Assembly (NCBI GenBank): GCA_964597315.1
Contig: CAZQXD010000022.1
Span: 1 to 61,032, forward strand
Direction of reading: 5' to 3'
DNA from: CAZQXD01 sp964597315
GTDB taxonomy: Bacteria > Pseudomonadota > Gammaproteobacteria > Competibacterales > Competibacteraceae
DNA: 61,032 nucleotides
The notes beneath the pieces were generated by a model. That model was not told the origin of the DNA. It saw only the letters and a program-made list of their open reading frames with translations, and did not search any database. A program made the translations under genes and the position numbers. Positions within the stretch are counted from its first letter, which is position 1. Every line of letters starts with the position of its first letter. This document shows positions 42,048 to 50,888 of the stretch, piece after piece.

Positions 42048-44813
42048 ATGGAAAAAACCTACGAGCCCCACCGCATCGAGCAACGCTGGTACGACACCTG
42101 GGAACAGCGCGGTTATTTCGCGCCCTCGGGACAAGGGCAGCCCTATTGCATCATGATCCCGCCCCCCAATGTTACCGGCACCCTGCACATGGGCCACGCC
42201 TTCCAGGACACCATCATGGACGCCCTGATCCGCTACCATCGGATGCGGGGCGACAACACCCTGTGGCAGCCGGGCACCGACCACGCCGGCATCGCCACCC
42301 AAATGGTGGTGGAGCGGCAGCTCGCCACCCAGAACAAAACCCGTCACGATCTGGGCCGGGATGCCTTTGTCAGTCGGGTCTGGGAGTGGAAGGCCCAGTC
42401 CGGCGGCGCCATCACCAAGCAGTTGCGGCGCATGGGCGCCTCCCCGGACTGGTCACGAGAACGGTTCACCATGGACGAGGGGTTATCCGAGGCGGTCCAG
42501 GAGGTGTTTGTCCGGCTCCATGACGAGGGCTTGATCTATCGGGGCCAGCGGCTGGTGAACTGGGACCCGGTGTTGCACACGGCGGTCTCCGATCTGGAAG
42601 TCATCAGCGAGGAGGAGCATGGTTCCCTGTGGCATATCCGCTATCCCCTGACCGAGGGGGGCGGCGACCTGGTGGTGGCCACTACCCGCCCGGAGACCCT
42701 GTTAGGGGACACGGCGGTGGCCGTACACCCGGAAGATGAACGCTATAAGCACCTGATCGGCCTGCATGTGGAACTGCCCCTCACGGGTAGGCGCATCCCC
42801 ATCATCGCCGACGACTACGTGGACCGGGAATTCGGCACCGGCTGTCTGAAAATCACCCCGGCCCACGATTTCAACGACTATCAGGTAGGCCAGCGTCACC
42901 ATCTGCCCCTGCTCAATGTTTTTACCGAGGATGCTCGGATCAACCACAACGGCCCCCCGGCCTACCAGGACCTGGACCGTTTCGAGGCCCGCAAGCGCAT
43001 CGTCGCCGACCTGGAAGAACAGGGTCTATTGGAATCGGTCAAGGCCCACAAGCTCATGGTCCCCCGGGGCGACCGCACCAACGCTGTGATCGAGCCTTTT
43101 CTTACCGACCAATGGTATGTGCGGGCCGCCCCCCTAGCGGGTCCGGCCATCGCCGCAGTCAGAACCGGACGGATCAAGTTCATCCCCGCCAACTGGGACA
43201 AAACCTATTACGAGTGGCTGAACAACATCGAGGACTGGTGTATCAGCCGACAGATCTGGTGGGGCCACCGCATCCCCGCCTGGTACGGCCCAGACGGACA
43301 GGTTTACGTGGGCCGCTCAGAGGCCGATGTGCGTCAAAAGCACGGACTCAGCCCCCAGTTGCCCCTCCGCCAGGACGAAGACGTGCTGGACACCTGGTTT
43401 TCCTCGGCCCTGTGGCCCTTCTCTACCCTGGGCTGGCCCGACCGGACCCCGGAGCTGGCCGCGTTTTATCCCACCAGCGTACTGGTCACCGGCTTCGATA
43501 TTATTTTCTTCTGGGTGGCCCGGATGATTATGTTCGGCTTGAAATTCATGGACGATGTGCCGTTCCGGGAGGTGTATATCCACGGCCTGGTGCGGGACCA
43601 GGACGGCAATAAGATGTCCAAATCCAAGGGCAATGTTCTGGACCCCCTGGACATCATCGACGGCATCGACCTGGAACCCCTGGTCGCCAAGCGCACCACC
43701 GGGCTGATGCAGCCGAAAATGGCCCCGAAGATCGAAAAAACCACCCGTCGGCAGTTCCCGGAGGGCATCCGCCCCTACGGTACCGACGCCCTACGCTTTA
43801 CGTTCTGTTCACTGGCCACCACCGGTCGGGACGTGGTGTTCGACATGGGCCGAGTGGAAGGCTACCGCAATTTCTGCAACAAGCTCTGGAACGCCGCTCG
43901 CTACGTGCTCATGAACACCGAAGGCCGGGACACAGGCGCCGACAACGCCCCGATAGAGTTGAGCCTGGCCGACCGCTGGATCATCTCCCGCTTGCAGGTT
44001 GTCGAGGCCCAAGCCAACGACGCTATTCAAGCCTATCGCTTCGACCTGGCCGCCCAGGCCCTCTATGAGTTCACCTGGAACGAATATTGCGACTGGTATC
44101 TGGAGTTATCCAAGCCGGTGCTCAACGACCCGGTCGCTCACGAGGCCCGGCAGCGAGGCGCCCGCCGCACCCTGGTGCGGGTGCTGGAGACTCTACTGCG
44201 GCTGCTGCACCCCCTGATGCCTTTTATCACCGAGGAGATCTGGCAGCGGGTCGCCCCCCTGGCCGGCGTCGGCGGGGAAACCATCATGACCCGCCCCTAC
44301 CCCCGGGCCGACCAAGGCCGCCGGGACCTGGAGGCCGAGGCCGAGATTGCCTGGGTTCAGCAGTTTTTGCTGGGGGTAAGGCGCATCCGGGCGGAAATGA
44401 ATATCGCCCCCGGCAAACCGCTCAAGGTTCTGCTGGCCGACGGCGATGCCCAGGACCGGCAACGGCTGGAGGACAACCGAGGGTTTCTGGCCACCCTAGG
44501 CCGGTTGGAGACCCTGGACTGGCTGACTGGGGACCAGCAGCGACCGGAGTCGGCCACCGCCTTGGTGGGGGGCATGAAAATCCTGATCCCCCTGGCCGGG
44601 TTGATCGACAAAGACGCTGAACTGGCCCGGCTGGCCCGGGAAATCCACAAGCTGGATAAGAATTTAGAGCGGGGCCGGGGCAAACTGGCCAATCCCAGTT
44701 TCGTGAACGGGGCGCCTGCGGAGGTGGTGGCCAAGGAACGCGACCGGGTAGCGGACATGGAACAAGCCCTGGCTACCCTGACCGAACAGCACAGCCGCAT
44801 GGAACGGCTATAA
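42048..44813 (+). CDS. valS: Valyl-tRNA synthetase
   Basis: ValRS charges tRNA-Val. The 921-residue class I enzyme has the HIGH-type motif TLHMGHAF (about residues 47-54), an editing domain, the KMSKSKGN loop (about 525), an anticodon-binding helical domain and a C-terminal coiled coil (KDAELARLAREIHKLDKNLERGRGK). The ATG at 42048 (MEKTYEPHRIEQRWY) is the conserved start; the upstream extension is non-coding. Confidence 0.98.
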   Translation: MEKTYEPHRIEQRWYDTWEQRGYFAPSGQGQPYCIMIPPPNVTGTLHMGHAFQDTIMDALIRYHRMRGDNTLWQPGTDHAGIATQMVVERQLATQNKTRHDLGRDAFVSRVWEWKAQSGGAITKQLRRMGASPDWSRERFTMDEGLSEAVQEVFVRLHDEGLIYRGQRLVNWDPVLHTAVSDLEVISEEEHGSLWHIRYPLTEGGGDLVVATTRPETLLGDTAVAVHPEDERYKHLIGLHVELPLTGRRIPIIADDYVDREFGTGCLKITPAHDFNDYQVGQRHHLPLLNVFTEDARINHNGPPAYQDLDRFEARKRIVADLEEQGLLESVKAHKLMVPRGDRTNAVIEPFLTDQWYVRAAPLAGPAIAAVRTGRIKFIPANWDKTYYEWLNNIEDWCISRQIWWGHRIPAWYGPDGQVYVGRSEADVRQKHGLSPQLPLRQDEDVLDTWFSSALWPFSTLGWPDRTPELAAFYPTSVLVTGFDIIFFWVARMIMFGLKFMDDVPFREVYIHGLVRDQDGNKMSKSKGNVLDPLDIIDGIDLEPLVAKRTTGLMQPKMAPKIEKTTRRQFPEGIRPYGTDALRFTFCSLATTGRDVVFDMGRVEGYRNFCNKLWNAARYVLMNTEGRDTGADNAPIELSLADRWIISRLQVVEAQANDAIQAYRFDLAAQALYEFTWNEYCDWYLELSKPVLNDPVAHEARQRGARRTLVRVLETLLRLLHPLMPFITEEIWQRVAPLAGVGGETIMTRPYPRADQGRRDLEAEAEIAWVQQFLLGVRRIRAEMNIAPGKPLKVLLADGDAQDRQRLEDNRGFLATLGRLETLDWLTGDQQRPESATALVGGMKILIPLAGLIDKDAELARLAREIHKLDKNLERGRGKLANPSFVNGAPAEVVAKERDRVADMEQALATLTEQHSRMERL

Positions 44814-44899
44814 AGCCCTGCTTGTCCCTATTCTATGTATGGGGTGGCAACTGCTATAACAAGTACAACGTTTCCAATCTCGACCGTAAGGATCATCCC

Positions 44900-45967
44900 G
44901 TGGGCGTAGCCAGTATCGCGAGCAAAACCAAGTCGGGCACCGCCAAGCTGGTGCATGTGTATAACCCCCGCACCTGGAAGGAAAAGGGCCTGATATGGTC
45001 CACCGGAGTGCTGATCGTCACCTTGGCCGTGGTGGCCCTGGTCCTGTCCTTCATCTGGGGCCAGGAGCCGGATCTCTTCGATGTGCGGGTCAACGCCTTG
45101 CAGGTGGCCGAACAAAACGAGGCCAAGCTGGTGTCCGGCTATGTGACCACCGCCACTCTCATCCGGGTCGCCAACACCCTGCTCCACAAGCCCGGGGGCT
45201 ATCTCAGCAACGATGTGATACCCCCATCGGTGTTGATGGACAATATCCCCAACTGGGAATACGGAGCCTTGGTGCAGTTGCGGGATCTGACCCGCTCCCT
45301 GCGTAACGATTTCTCCCGCTCCCGCTCCCAGTCCATCGAGGACAAGGACTTGCAGATCGCCGATCCCCAGTTCAATTTCGACTCCGAGTCCTGGATTCTG
45401 CCCTCCACCGAGTCCGAATACGAAAAAGGCATCGCCGCGCTCACCAGTTATCTGGACCGGCTCACCGACGAGCGAGAGCAGGACGGCCAGTTCTTCGCCC
45501 GGGCCGATAATCTGCGGGAGTATCTGGCGGTGGCGGAGAAACGCCTGGGCAGCCTGTCACAACGGCTAGGGGCTAGCGTCGGCCAGATCCGCTTCGACAC
45601 CAATCTGTCCGGGGAGCGGGGCGCCCAGCAGTCCACCCCTACCCCCCCGGAACAGCAGGTCAAGACCTCGTGGTGGGAACTGGATGACGTCTTTTACGAA
45701 GCTCGGGGCGCCACTTGGGCCTTGGTGCATTTCCTCAAGGCCCTGCAATACGATTTGGCCGCAGTGCTCCAGGACAAAAACGCCATGGTCCAGTTGAGCC
45801 AGGTGATCCGGGAACTGGAAGGCGCCCAAGAGTATCTGTGGAGTCCCATGGTACTCAACGGCACCGGCTTCGCCTTGGTGGCCAACCACTCCCTGGTGAT
45901 GGCCTCCTATATCTCCCGGGCCAACGCCGCCCTGATCGATCTGCGGGATCTGCTGCGTCAGGGCTGA
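44900..45967 (+). CDS. DUF2333 membrane-anchored protein
   Basis: The 355-residue product has one N-terminal membrane helix (about 35-57) and a large periplasmic helical domain. GYLSNDVIPPSVLMDNIPNWEYGALVQLRDLTRSLRNDFSRSRSQSIED is characteristic of DUF2333, conserved in gammaproteobacteria with unknown function. GTG at 44900 has AAGGA seven bases upstream. It follows valS by 86 bases and may be co-transcribed. Confidence 0.88.
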   Translation: MGVASIASKTKSGTAKLVHVYNPRTWKEKGLIWSTGVLIVTLAVVALVLSFIWGQEPDLFDVRVNALQVAEQNEAKLVSGYVTTATLIRVANTLLHKPGGYLSNDVIPPSVLMDNIPNWEYGALVQLRDLTRSLRNDFSRSRSQSIEDKDLQIADPQFNFDSESWILPSTESEYEKGIAALTSYLDRLTDEREQDGQFFARADNLREYLAVAEKRLGSLSQRLGASVGQIRFDTNLSGERGAQQSTPTPPEQQVKTSWWELDDVFYEARGATWALVHFLKALQYDLAAVLQDKNAMVQLSQVIRELEGAQEYLWSPMVLNGTGFALVANHSLVMASYISRANAALIDLRDLLRQG

Positions 45968-45987
45968 TCCGAACCGCTTCTCAATCT

Positions 45988-46017
45988 CCACCCTCCGGGC
46001 CGACGGCCCGGGGGTGG
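45988..46017 (+). promoter_or_regulatory. Strong hairpin over the ribosome site of the YdjM-like gene
   Basis: CCACCC-T-CCGGGCC pairs with GGCCCGG-GGGTGG across a GAC loop: 13 pairs with one bulged T. There is no T tract, so it is not a typical terminator. It ends 11 bases before the ATG at 46029 and its 3' arm contains the only purine-rich segment that could act as ribosome site. Confidence 0.5.
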
Positions 46018-46028
46018 CGCGTGATCTC

Positions 46029-46766
46029 ATGGCCGATTTCAAAACTCATATGGTGGGGGCCGCCCTGGTCAGCGGGGTCGCCACCACCGGCTTGATGTTA
46101 GCGGGCATTTTGCCCAACCGGGAACTGATGGGCTATTTCGCCTTGGGCGTTATGGGCGGGTTGCTGCCGGACGTGGACTCCGATACGTCTATCCCCATCC
46201 GGATGGCTTTTAACGTGCTAGCGGTCGTGCTGGGCTTTCTGGCGGTGTTGTATTTCGGGACCCGCTGGGCCTTGGTAGAACTGGTGCTGCTCTGGGGGCT
46301 GGTGTTCGTAGGCATCCGCTACGGCCTGTTCAAAATCTTCACCTACTATACGGTCCACCGAGGGCTGATCCATTCCATACCCGCCGGGCTGGCCTTCGGC
46401 CTGGGCACGGTGCTGCTGGCGGACCGGGGTTTCGGGGCCACTCCCCTACAAGCCTGGATGTGCGGGGCCTTCGTGGCCATGGGCTTTATGGTCCATCTGC
46501 TGCTGGACGAGGCGTACAGCGTCGATCTGGCCGGGCGGACCCTCAAGCGCTCCTTCGGCAGCGCCTTCAACCTGGGTAGTCTGAATAACCTCTTGGGCAC
46601 CCTGGCCCTGTACGCGCTGCTGGCGGGGCTGTTCTATGTGGCGCCGTCCCCCGAGCCATTCCTGAACAGCGTACTGGACGATGCCGAGTACTGGCGGATC
46701 GACCAGCGGTTGTTACCGACGGGGGGGTGGTTCGAGGGGCTGCTGGGATGGATTCCCGGTTCCTGA
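46029..46766 (+). CDS. YdjM-like membrane-bound metal-dependent hydrolase
   Basis: The 245-residue product shows the family pattern: MADFKTHMVGAALVSG near the N-terminus, GGLLPDVDSDTS with an Asp pair, YTVHRGLIHSIPAGLAFG with His ligands, and MVHLLLDEAYSVDLAG. The family is related in motif to phospholipase C-type zinc hydrolases and has several membrane helices. The His and Asp residues are present. GTG at 46014 is an alternative start, within the hairpin. Confidence 0.85.
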   Translation: MADFKTHMVGAALVSGVATTGLMLAGILPNRELMGYFALGVMGGLLPDVDSDTSIPIRMAFNVLAVVLGFLAVLYFGTRWALVELVLLWGLVFVGIRYGLFKIFTYYTVHRGLIHSIPAGLAFGLGTVLLADRGFGATPLQAWMCGAFVAMGFMVHLLLDEAYSVDLAGRTLKRSFGSAFNLGSLNNLLGTLALYALLAGLFYVAPSPEPFLNSVLDDAEYWRIDQRLLPTGGWFEGLLGWIPGS

Positions 46767-46914
46767 TCAAGATTTGGCGAAGGTCAGGAAATTTTACAGT
46801 CGCGGCGGACAGGCGGCCGATTCAAGGACGGGTCCGTCGAAGAATTTTACACTCTTTGACAATCACTCCTTTTAGAAAAACGCGATTTCAGCAATTTCAA
46901 TTACCTGTGAGGGC

Positions 46915-46930
46915 TGGCAATAAAATTGCT
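46915..46930 (+). promoter_or_regulatory. Sigma-54-type promoter of the PEP-CTERM gene
   Basis: TGGCAAT-AAAA-TTGCT matches the -24/-12 consensus (TGGCACG, N4, TTGCW) with the required 12-base spacing between GG (46916) and GC (46928). Transcription would start near 46941, about 76 bases before the ATG. Upstream, AATTTTACA occurs twice (46790 and 46843), a spacing suited to activator sites. PEP-CTERM genes are known to be commonly RpoN-dependent through PrsK/PrsR. Confidence 0.7.
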
Positions 46931-47016
46931 TGTGTTTACACGCACGCCTGTTCCCTGGAGCCAACACCCAGCATACAGGACAGGCGGCAACTAGACGCCA
47001 CATGGAGACAACGATA

Positions 47017-47586
47017 ATGCATAACTTCTCCCGTCGCACCGCCGCCCTAACCGGACTGCTGATTTCCGCTCTTTGGCTCGCCGTTCCCGGCAGCGCCCAT
47101 GCCATACTGTTAGGGCTTTCGGCCACCCTTAGCGGTGATCAGGAAGTTCCTCCCCAGGCCACACCCGCCAGCGGACAAGCTTCGCTGCAATATGACACCG
47201 ATACACGGCTGCTGAATTGGCAAATCAGCTATCAGGACTTGCTGGGAGGGTTAACCAATGCCCACTTTCATGGACCCGCCCTGCCTGGCGTGAATGCCGG
47301 GGTGGTCATTCCCATCGACTTTACGGGTTTCGGAGGCACCACGAGTGGTACGTTGATCGGTTCCGCAGACTTGGACGACCTGTCCCCGACCTTCGATCCG
47401 CCCACCGTGGAGGACTGGTTCCTCACCAACCGTATGTACATCAATCTGCACACGACCCAGTTTCCCGGTGGCGAGCTTCGAGGTCAGGTTGTTCCCGAGC
47501 CACTGACCCTATCCCTGTTGGGCCTGGGGCTGATGGGCCTGGGGCTGACCCATCGGCGACGCCGAGACGGCGACCGCCTTCAGTAA
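47017..47586 (+). CDS. CHRD-domain protein with PEP-CTERM sorting signal
   Basis: The 189-residue protein has a signal peptide (to GSAHA, about residue 29), a CHRD domain (LSGDQEVPPQATPASGQAS, LTNAHFHGPALPG, NLHTTQFPGGELRGQV) and a C-terminal sorting signal VPEPLTLSLLGLGLMGLGLTHRRRR. The PEP motif, membrane segment and basic tail direct processing by an exosortase, giving a surface or matrix protein. The ATG at 47017 has GGAGA upstream. The exosortase genes are not in the window. Confidence 0.93.
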   Translation: MHNFSRRTAALTGLLISALWLAVPGSAHAILLGLSATLSGDQEVPPQATPASGQASLQYDTDTRLLNWQISYQDLLGGLTNAHFHGPALPGVNAGVVIPIDFTGFGGTTSGTLIGSADLDDLSPTFDPPTVEDWFLTNRMYINLHTTQFPGGELRGQVVPEPLTLSLLGLGLMGLGLTHRRRRDGDRLQ

Positions 47587-47598
47587 TCCTCCCCCAAA

Positions 47599-49800
47599 TC
47601 ACCAAATCACCGCTGTATCTTCCGGGGGGCTGTGGTGGCGGCCCCGGTAGCGCTTCCCGAACTGGGCCTCTAGCGCCCCAGTCACGGTAATGGGGGTCAG
47701 CCACTGGGGCAGCATTTCAGGCTCGCCCTCCACCCCTGGTGGATACAGCACATACAAGGGTACGCCGCCACGGCCAAAGGCTTCCAACACCCGGCTCACC
47801 TCCGGGTCGCGGTTGGTCCAGTCGGCCTTGAGAGGCACCACGCCGTTATCCCGAAACGCTTGGCGCACCGCCGGAAAGCTCAGAGCTACCCGTTCGTTGG
47901 CAATGCAACTGATGCACCAATCAGCGGTGACGTTCAGAAATACCGGCCTGCCCTCGGCCCGCAGTTCGGCCAGGCGCTCGGGACTGTAGCGCTGCCAGAA
48001 TTCCTTGCCTCCATTACCATGAGTGACTCGTGAATCCAAGGATGGGGCGGCGAGCAATACAAACGCCGTGACCGCAGCCAAAGTTGCCAAACCGATATTC
48101 ACCGTTTTCCATTTGCCCTGGGGCGGGGGCTTCACATGGCGCAGCCACACCGCGAATAGCAGCAGCACCATGCCCAGTAGCGCCACGGCCATGCCGCTCA
48201 CATCGGTCTGTCGGCCCAATACCCATAACAGCCAGATCACCGTCAGATAGAGGGGAAAAGCCAGCACCTGCTTGAATACATTCATCCAGGGACCGGGACG
48301 GGGCAACACCCGGGCCAGAGCCGGCACAAAAGCCACGACCAGAAACGGCAGCGCCATGCCCAACCCCAAGGCCAGAAACACCGCCATGGCATGGGTCGGC
48401 GACTGGGTCACGGCGTAGGCGATGGCCGTGCCCATGAACGGCGCCGTACAGGGGCTGGCCACCACTGCGGCCAGGGCGCCGGTGAAGAACGACCCCAGAT
48501 ACCCCCCCCGGTGGGTCAGGCTTTCCCCCACCCCCATGAACCGGCCACCGAACTCCAGCAGACCCGCGAAACTCAAGCTTAATAAGAACAATAAATAAGC
48601 CAGCAAGGCCACAAACCAGGGTATTTGTAGCTGGAACCCCCAGCCGACGCTGGCTCCTCCCGCCTTGAGCAGAATCAGCACCGCCGCCACGGCGCAAAAA
48701 AACACCAGTACCCCCAGGGTATAGGCGATACCATGCATGCGCTGGGCGTGGTGGGAGACATGAATCGACTCCAGAAGGCCCACGGCCTTGAGGGACAACA
48801 CCGGAAACACGCAGGGCATGAGATTCAACAGCACCCCGCCTCCCAAGGCCAGCACCAGTATATATGCCAAACCGGCGCCGTCAGACGCTCGTGGCCCGGC
48901 CAGGCGTGGCCCGGCCAGGCGTGGCCCGGCCAGGCGTGGCCCGGCCAGCTTCAGACCAACCTGGGCGCTAGGCAGGGCTTCGATCCGGTAGGCCGTCCTA
49001 TCGACGCCCCGCAGCACCAGCACCCCCTCGATCCGCTCGGGCGGAGCGGCGATTTTTTTCAGTAGCACTTGGCTCAGATCCAATCTGCGCGGACTCAAGC
49101 GCCACTGTTGCGAACCACCCTGAGCCACCGCCTCCCGGGAGAATGGAAAAAACTCCGCTTCCCGGACAGGGGCAAAAGCCTCATCACTGGCCTGGACGGC
49201 CATCAGAAAGTGTCCATCCCGAACATCGAAACCCACCGTCCAGTCCCGAGCCTGGCGGGGTAGATCAGCCCGCGCCCTGTCCATGACCTCTGTCCAGGGG
49301 CTGGGATCGGGGGGCCGATCCAACACCGGCAGAGTCAGGCTCAGCTCGGCGCCACCCGGAATACAGACATCGTTACAGACCAGCCAACTGGCCATGGCAG
49401 TGAGGGTCATGGCGGTTTCCGGGGACAGATCCACCGCTGGGGTGATCTGGGTGAGCAGCACCGTCTCCCCTGGGTAGCCATAACTCACTACCCCCTGAAC
49501 CTGGAAGCGCCTGGGATACGGCCAGAGCAATTCACCCGCCCGCCAACCCTCGGGCAAGCGCCAGTTCAGTTCCGTGGCCAGGCCGGAATCGCCGGGATTG
49601 CGCCAGTAGGTCTTCCAATGGGGATCGGGCGCCAGATGCAAACCCACCCAGAACGGTCGACCGGGCTGAATGGATCGGGACTCGGCCACCAGTTGAACGC
49701 TCAGATGCTCTGCCCGAAGGGCTTGGGCCAGGCCAGGGGCGCACGACGCCCAGGCCCACAAGCACCCAAGGAACAGCCATCGATATCGCCCCATACCCAC
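47599..49800 (-). CDS. dsbD: Thiol:disulfide interchange protein, DsbD/ScsB type, with RLAGP repeat
   Basis: DsbD moves reducing power from cytoplasmic thioredoxin to periplasmic proteins. The 733-residue protein has a signal peptide, an N-terminal periplasmic domain of the ScsB kind with Cys142 and Cys146 (VCNDVC), eight or so membrane helices with the redox pair region MPCVFPVLSLK, and a C-terminal thioredoxin-like domain with WCISC (about residue 630). In the linker before the first membrane helix (about residues 284-304) are four RLAGP-type pentapeptides encoded by a 15-bp tandem repeat (48890-48949). Confidence 0.92.
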   Translation of the reverse strand: MGMGRYRWLFLGCLWAWASCAPGLAQALRAEHLSVQLVAESRSIQPGRPFWVGLHLAPDPHWKTYWRNPGDSGLATELNWRLPEGWRAGELLWPYPRRFQVQGVVSYGYPGETVLLTQITPAVDLSPETAMTLTAMASWLVCNDVCIPGGAELSLTLPVLDRPPDPSPWTEVMDRARADLPRQARDWTVGFDVRDGHFLMAVQASDEAFAPVREAEFFPFSREAVAQGGSQQWRLSPRRLDLSQVLLKKIAAPPERIEGVLVLRGVDRTAYRIEALPSAQVGLKLAGPRLAGPRLAGPRLAGPRASDGAGLAYILVLALGGGVLLNLMPCVFPVLSLKAVGLLESIHVSHHAQRMHGIAYTLGVLVFFCAVAAVLILLKAGGASVGWGFQLQIPWFVALLAYLLFLLSLSFAGLLEFGGRFMGVGESLTHRGGYLGSFFTGALAAVVASPCTAPFMGTAIAYAVTQSPTHAMAVFLALGLGMALPFLVVAFVPALARVLPRPGPWMNVFKQVLAFPLYLTVIWLLWVLGRQTDVSGMAVALLGMVLLLFAVWLRHVKPPPQGKWKTVNIGLATLAAVTAFVLLAAPSLDSRVTHGNGGKEFWQRYSPERLAELRAEGRPVFLNVTADWCISCIANERVALSFPAVRQAFRDNGVVPLKADWTNRDPEVSRVLEAFGRGGVPLYVLYPPGVEGEPEMLPQWLTPITVTGALEAQFGKRYRGRHHSPPEDTAVIW
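48890..48949. repeat. 15-bp minisatellite, four copies, inside dsbD
   Basis: The plus-strand unit CGTGGCCCGGCCAGG occurs at 48890, 48905, 48920 and 48935, the last with one base changed. In the sense strand it reads R-L-A-G-P. Compared with the repeat in DUF3306 it matches at 11 of 15 positions when that one is taken from its antisense strand. Confidence 0.97.
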
Positions 49801-49980
49801 TCCTTACGGTCAGCAACCCAGCCACGGGGTCCCGTGTTCGATGGATTGCCGCCTTGGAATCATCATACGTTCCACCATCGGCTCCGGGATGCGACCGGGC
49901 GTCAGTGGCTTTGCGACGTCACTTCGAGTATATCAGGGTGGTATTCCCGTAGCCGGGACGTTCAGGGGAGTTGTTGAGGG

Positions 49981-50760
49981 TTACTCCAGTTCCAGGCGAA
50001 TCTCCACGCGGCGGTTCAAAGCCCGGTTCTCAGGCGTGTCATTGGGGGCGAGGGGCAGGGTGTCGGCGTGCCCACGAACCAACACTCGATGGGGGTCTAG
50101 GGTGGAATCCTTGAGTAATTCTTGCACCACCGTCACGGCCCGAGCCGTGGACAGTTCCCAGTTGGAGCGGTAGCGGCTAGTGGCAATAGGCACATCATCC
50201 GTATGCCCTGTGACTAGAATCCGTCCTGGTATGTCGGCAATCTGGGTGGCGACCTCCTGAAACAGGGTTTCACCAGAGCCTAGTATATCGGCGCTACCCG
50301 AAGGGAAGGCGCCCTGTTCCTGGATGCGGACGATCACCGTGCTGCCCTGCCGATCTACGGCCACCTGCCTGGCCTTGCGCCGTTCTTTCAGCCCATCCCG
50401 GAGTTTGGCGGTCACCGATTCCGCCAGGGCCAGCATCGGAGTCTGGCCGATTTTGAGTTCCTGGAAATGGTCCACTGTCTGAAATTGGGTCTGAACCACC
50501 GTCGGGTCCGGCTCTCCAGGAGAAAACGTGTTCTTGACGAAGGACGTTCCCATGGGGATGGGATTTGCATCCTCCCGATGGGAGCCAAAAGCATTGGCCA
50601 TGGAACCGGCGATGCGCTTCCACATGAGTACGTCCATCTCTGAAAAAGAGAGGATCAGCACAAAAAAGCACATTAATAGTGACATGAGATCGGCGAACGT
50701 GGCCAGCCACATGGGCGCGCCGGGAGCAGCGCGTTTTTTCGGGGGTTCTAGATCGGTCAT
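49981..50760 (-). CDS. motB: MotB-like flagellar stator protein
   Basis: The 259-residue protein has one N-terminal membrane helix with the proton-binding Asp (TFADLMSLLMCFFVLILSFSE) and a C-terminal OmpA/MotB peptidoglycan-binding domain (GHTDDVPI, NWELSTARA, VRGHADTLP, NRRVEIRLE). It should form ion-channel stators with MotA. No motA gene precedes it: the 128 bases upstream hold no supported gene, and the next gene is TANGO2-like. The partner may lie elsewhere, or the protein may serve another ExbB/TolQ-like partner. Confidence 0.88.
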   Translation of the reverse strand: MTDLEPPKKRAAPGAPMWLATFADLMSLLMCFFVLILSFSEMDVLMWKRIAGSMANAFGSHREDANPIPMGTSFVKNTFSPGEPDPTVVQTQFQTVDHFQELKIGQTPMLALAESVTAKLRDGLKERRKARQVAVDRQGSTVIVRIQEQGAFPSGSADILGSGETLFQEVATQIADIPGRILVTGHTDDVPIATSRYRSNWELSTARAVTVVQELLKDSTLDPHRVLVRGHADTLPLAPNDTPENRALNRRVEIRLELE

Positions 50761-50888
50761 GGGACATCCTGGGTCAACCCGTCATCCGAGTCATCGGCGC
50801 CGCCGCCCCGTACTTTAGCGTCGCGCCCCAAGCTGTACCACCCCCCGAGGCTCCGGCGCGATCAGGATTCCCCTGAGCCAACTGGAGC

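Noticed and set aside
45988..46017. Rho-independent terminator after DUF2333
   Set aside because: Strong stem without a T tract and immediately before the next start; described as a regulatory hairpin instead.
50761..50888. Remnant of motA
   Set aside because: About 30 stop-free codons without a start and no recognisable MotA sequence; too weak to call a pseudogene.
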